Assembly: GCA_023268635.1 (NCBI GenBank)
Contig: JALQUB010000084.1
Span: 1-64,000, forward strand
Direction: 5' to 3'
Length of the DNA: 64,000 nt
DNA from: Pseudomonadales bacterium
GTDB taxonomy: Bacteria > Pseudomonadota > Gammaproteobacteria > Pseudomonadales > Pseudohongiellaceae
The notes under the pieces were generated by a model that was given only the letters and a program-made list of their open reading frames with translations, was not told the DNA's origin and ran no database searches. This document shows, piece by piece, positions 62,364-64,000 of the stretch; position 1 is the stretch's first letter; every line of letters begins with the position of its first letter. The position numbers were made by a program, and so were the translations under genes.

Positions 62364-63224
62364 ATGATGGGTGATTGCGGCGCTGAAAACCCATTAGGAG
62401 TAGTTCTTCCTAGTCCTGAAAAATACAGTCCTGAAGTTCTCTACCCGATTCCCCGGGCACCGGCCAGAGAATCAATAGGGATGCGTGCAGATCTTCAAAT
62501 GTTTGGCTTCGATCTTTGGCAAGCGTTTGAGCTCTCTTGGCTTAGCGAGGAAGGCAAGCCCCAGGTCGCATTTGCTGAATTTGAGTTTCCTAGCGATAGC
62601 CCGTCGATCATCGAGTCTAAATCACTCAAGCTATACCTTAACTCCTTAAATCATGAGCGGTTCGCTACTTCCGAGGTCGTCGCGGATTTAATATGCCGAG
62701 ATTTGAGTAATGCCTGTGGTAGTGCAGTGCAGGTGTTTTTGAGGGGATTGGATGACTATCGCAGAGAGCTTTCATCCGAATCCTCTGCCGATATTCGACC
62801 TTGTGAGTCGTTGGACGCTTATCCACTCTTAAGAATTGTCAGTGTTGTTGATGAGTCATTACTCCAGTCTGAACGTCGCTCGAGAGAGGAGGCTGGGCGT
62901 GAAGATTGTGTTGTTAGTGATTTGTTCCGCTCTAACTGCCCCGTGACTAATCAGCCTGATTGGGCAAGTGTCGTAATTCGTTACACAGGTGTGGATATCG
63001 ACCCTTCCTCACTATTGAGTTATCTCTGTTCCTATCGCGCCCATCAGGGCTATCACGAGGAATGTGCGGAACGGATTTTTAAAGCGATCAGTGAGCGTTG
63101 TGAGCCGGACTCCTTATTCGTCGCCATGAACTATTTGCGTCGCGGTGGCTTAGATATCAATGTCTATCGATCAAGTGAGAGAATCTCGCGAGCGGATCGT
63201 ATACGGCGAAGTGTGCGTCAGTGA
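62364..63224 (+). CDS. queF: 7-cyano-7-deazaguanine reductase QueF (type II)
   Basis: Reduces preQ0 to preQ1 with NADPH in queuosine biosynthesis. The 286-residue, two-domain (type II) form has the thioimide-forming Cys in FRSNCPVTNQPDW (about residue 194), the Glu of GYHEECAERIF, and the N-terminal half ELSWLSEEGKPQVAFAEF with ESKSLKLYLNSLN. The ATG abuts the ABC permease stop. No other queuosine genes are in the window. Confidence 0.94.
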   Translation: MMGDCGAENPLGVVLPSPEKYSPEVLYPIPRAPARESIGMRADLQMFGFDLWQAFELSWLSEEGKPQVAFAEFEFPSDSPSIIESKSLKLYLNSLNHERFATSEVVADLICRDLSNACGSAVQVFLRGLDDYRRELSSESSADIRPCESLDAYPLLRIVSVVDESLLQSERRSREEAGREDCVVSDLFRSNCPVTNQPDWASVVIRYTGVDIDPSSLLSYLCSYRAHQGYHEECAERIFKAISERCEPDSLFVAMNYLRRGGLDINVYRSSERISRADRIRRSVRQ

Positions 63225-63250
63225 TGGCATGGCAAAACCTCGGCTGTTGC

Positions 63251-63279
63251 TTGTAATATGAAGTTCCCTAGGCTAGAGT
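63251..63279 (+). promoter_or_regulatory. Sigma-70 promoter of tRNA-Ser with GC-rich discriminator
   Basis: TTGTAA (63251-63256), a 17-bp spacer and TAGAGT (63274-63279), then GCGCGCCG as a discriminator, similar in design to the tRNA-Glu promoter 2.8 kb away. The expected start is near 63287, about 12 bases ahead of the tRNA. Confidence 0.65.
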
Positions 63280-63298
63280 GCGCGCCGTATCGAAATAA

Positions 63299-63386
63299 GG
63301 TGAGGTGTCCGAGTGGTCGAAGGAGCACGCCTGGAAAGTGTGTAAGTCGAAAGGCTTCGAGGGTTCGAATCCCTCTCTCACCGCCA
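63299..63386 (+). tRNA. tRNA-Ser (GGA)
   Basis: 88 bases, a class II tRNA with a long variable arm. The acceptor GGTGAGG pairs with CTCTCACC-side bases and the encoded CCA ends at 63386. The anticodon loop CTGGAAA gives GGA. The variable arm is AAGTCGAAAGGCTT. The T arm is GAGGG TTCGAAT CCCTC. The first ~40 bases are the same as those of E. coli serine GGA tRNA apart from the D loop. Confidence 0.95.
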
Positions 63387-63393
63387 TTATCAG

Positions 63394-63416
63394 AGCCCGG
63401 CTTGCCGGGCTTTTTT
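63394..63416 (+). terminator. Rho-independent terminator after tRNA-Ser
   Basis: AGCCCGGC-TT-GCCGGGCT, an 8-bp GC-rich stem directly followed by TTTTTT. It lies 7 bp after the tRNA. Confidence 0.92.
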
Positions 63417-63479
63417 ATTGGCGAATTGGAGGGTAGTATCAAGTGACGAATAACAATAATACAGTCACTAGGATCGCCT

Positions 63480-64000
63480 ATGAATGCTCTGATTCAACGC
63501 GTAGTCTTATCCTTATTACTTTGCGCTTTCTCGCCACCTACTCTCCAAGCTGCTGATTGGCCTAGTTACGGAGGCGATAACGGGTCTAGGAAGTATTCGT
63601 CTCTCGATCAAATTGACCCGCAGAATGTCTCGACTCTGAAGACGGCTTGGGTATGGGATAGTCCTGATAATAAGACTGTCGCTGAGAATATAGCGGCCGA
63701 AAATTTTCGTGCTGTCCCGGCCGGCTTTAAAGCAACCCCGATCGTCATTGATGGCGTGATGTACATCCCTAGCTCCTTCGGGCGTATCGTTGCGCTAGAC
63801 GCTAAAACCGGTGCAACAAAGTGGCTATTCGATACCGAGGCATGGTCGAGTGGTCGGCCGGCCAATCTTGGCTATAACTCTCGAGGTGTCGCTTATTGGC
63901 GCAGTGGTGACAAAGAGCGTGTTTTTTTCGCAACCAATGACGCCAATCTCTGGTCTATCGATGCTGAGACGGGAGAGCCGGATAAGCAATTCGGAGTCGA
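63480..64000 (+). CDS. PQQ-dependent quinoprotein dehydrogenase (3' end outside window)
   Basis: The first 173 codons of an exported protein run off the right edge. A signal peptide (VVLSLLLCAFSPPTLQA) ends near residue 25-27, and the mature protein begins DWPSYGGDNGSRKYSSLDQI, the usual start of PQQ-binding eight-bladed propeller dehydrogenases. Later come blade motifs VMYIPSSFGRIVALDAKTG and VFFATNDANLWSIDAETG, with the A-x-D-A-x-T-G tryptophan-docking pattern. It acts in the periplasm on an alcohol, sugar or similar substrate; which one cannot be told from this part. Upstream is tRNA-Ser with its terminator. Confidence 0.85.
   Translation, partial: MNALIQRVVLSLLLCAFSPPTLQAADWPSYGGDNGSRKYSSLDQIDPQNVSTLKTAWVWDSPDNKTVAENIAAENFRAVPAGFKATPIVIDGVMYIPSSFGRIVALDAKTGATKWLFDTEAWSSGRPANLGYNSRGVAYWRSGDKERVFFATNDANLWSIDAETGEPDKQFGV

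Overview
The window is chromosomal DNA of a free-living gammaproteobacterium. The evidence is the gene order infC-rpmI-rplT-pheST-ihfA-merR-tRNA(Pro), smc-zipA-ligA, tig-clpP-clpX-lon-hupB-ppiD, gloB-yafS-rnhA-dnaQ-nudC and a Pseudomonas-type cysI with a DUF934 partner. Base composition looks close to 50% GC. Together with DUF6502- and DUF6316-like genes, a POT transporter, B12-dependent MetH and a PQQ dehydrogenase, this suggests a marine or aquatic lineage near the Pseudomonadales/Cellvibrionales. That placement is inference.

Layout. 1-5.4 kb: translation genes (infC, truncated by the window edge, then rpmI, rplT, pheS, pheT), ihfA and a MerR regulator. 5.5-5.9 kb: tRNA-Pro(GGG) and an orphan ribbon-helix-helix antitoxin-like gene. 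6.2-14.2 kb: smc, zipA, ligA and a DjlA-like co-chaperone (chromosome organisation, division, replication). 14.2-22 kb: a CDF metal exporter, an M16 peptidase, an RbgA-type GTPase, bolA, a Bax-like glucosaminidase and a polysaccharide deacetylase. 22.3-28 kb: a tight co-directional run of fadB, ttcA, yheU, tusA, a flap-exonuclease gene and pdxB, three junctions of which overlap by four bases. 28-33.7 kb: alaA, msrB, a predicted outer-membrane barrel protein, then the least understood part of the window: a DUF6502 gene coupled to a membrane protein with GGTG motifs, divergent from a hydrolase-fold protein that has lost its catalytic residues, and a small DUF6316-like gene.

34-45 kb is the protein quality-control block (tig, clpP, clpX, lon behind a sigma-32-like promoter, hupB, ppiD), followed by fabI and a peptide transporter. 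45-52.6 kb holds mltD and gloB facing yafS, rnhA, dnaQ, nudC, sohB and an AcuI-type reductase. 52.6-60.4 kb holds the assimilatory sulfite reductase with DUF934, metH, nfuA, a dimeric dUTPase-like protein and a small unknown. 60.4-64 kb holds tRNA-Glu, an ABC-2 exporter translationally linked to queF, tRNA-Ser(GGA), and the start of a periplasmic quinoprotein dehydrogenase cut by the window edge.

Most of the window is conserved housekeeping DNA. I see no insertion sequence, prophage, CRISPR array or rRNA. The best candidates for undescribed biology are the 30.6-33.7 kb neighbourhood with its palindromic divergent promoter, the orphan antitoxin beside tRNA-Pro, and a 25-bp palindrome ahead of nfuA that resembles an IscR site in length and outer bases.
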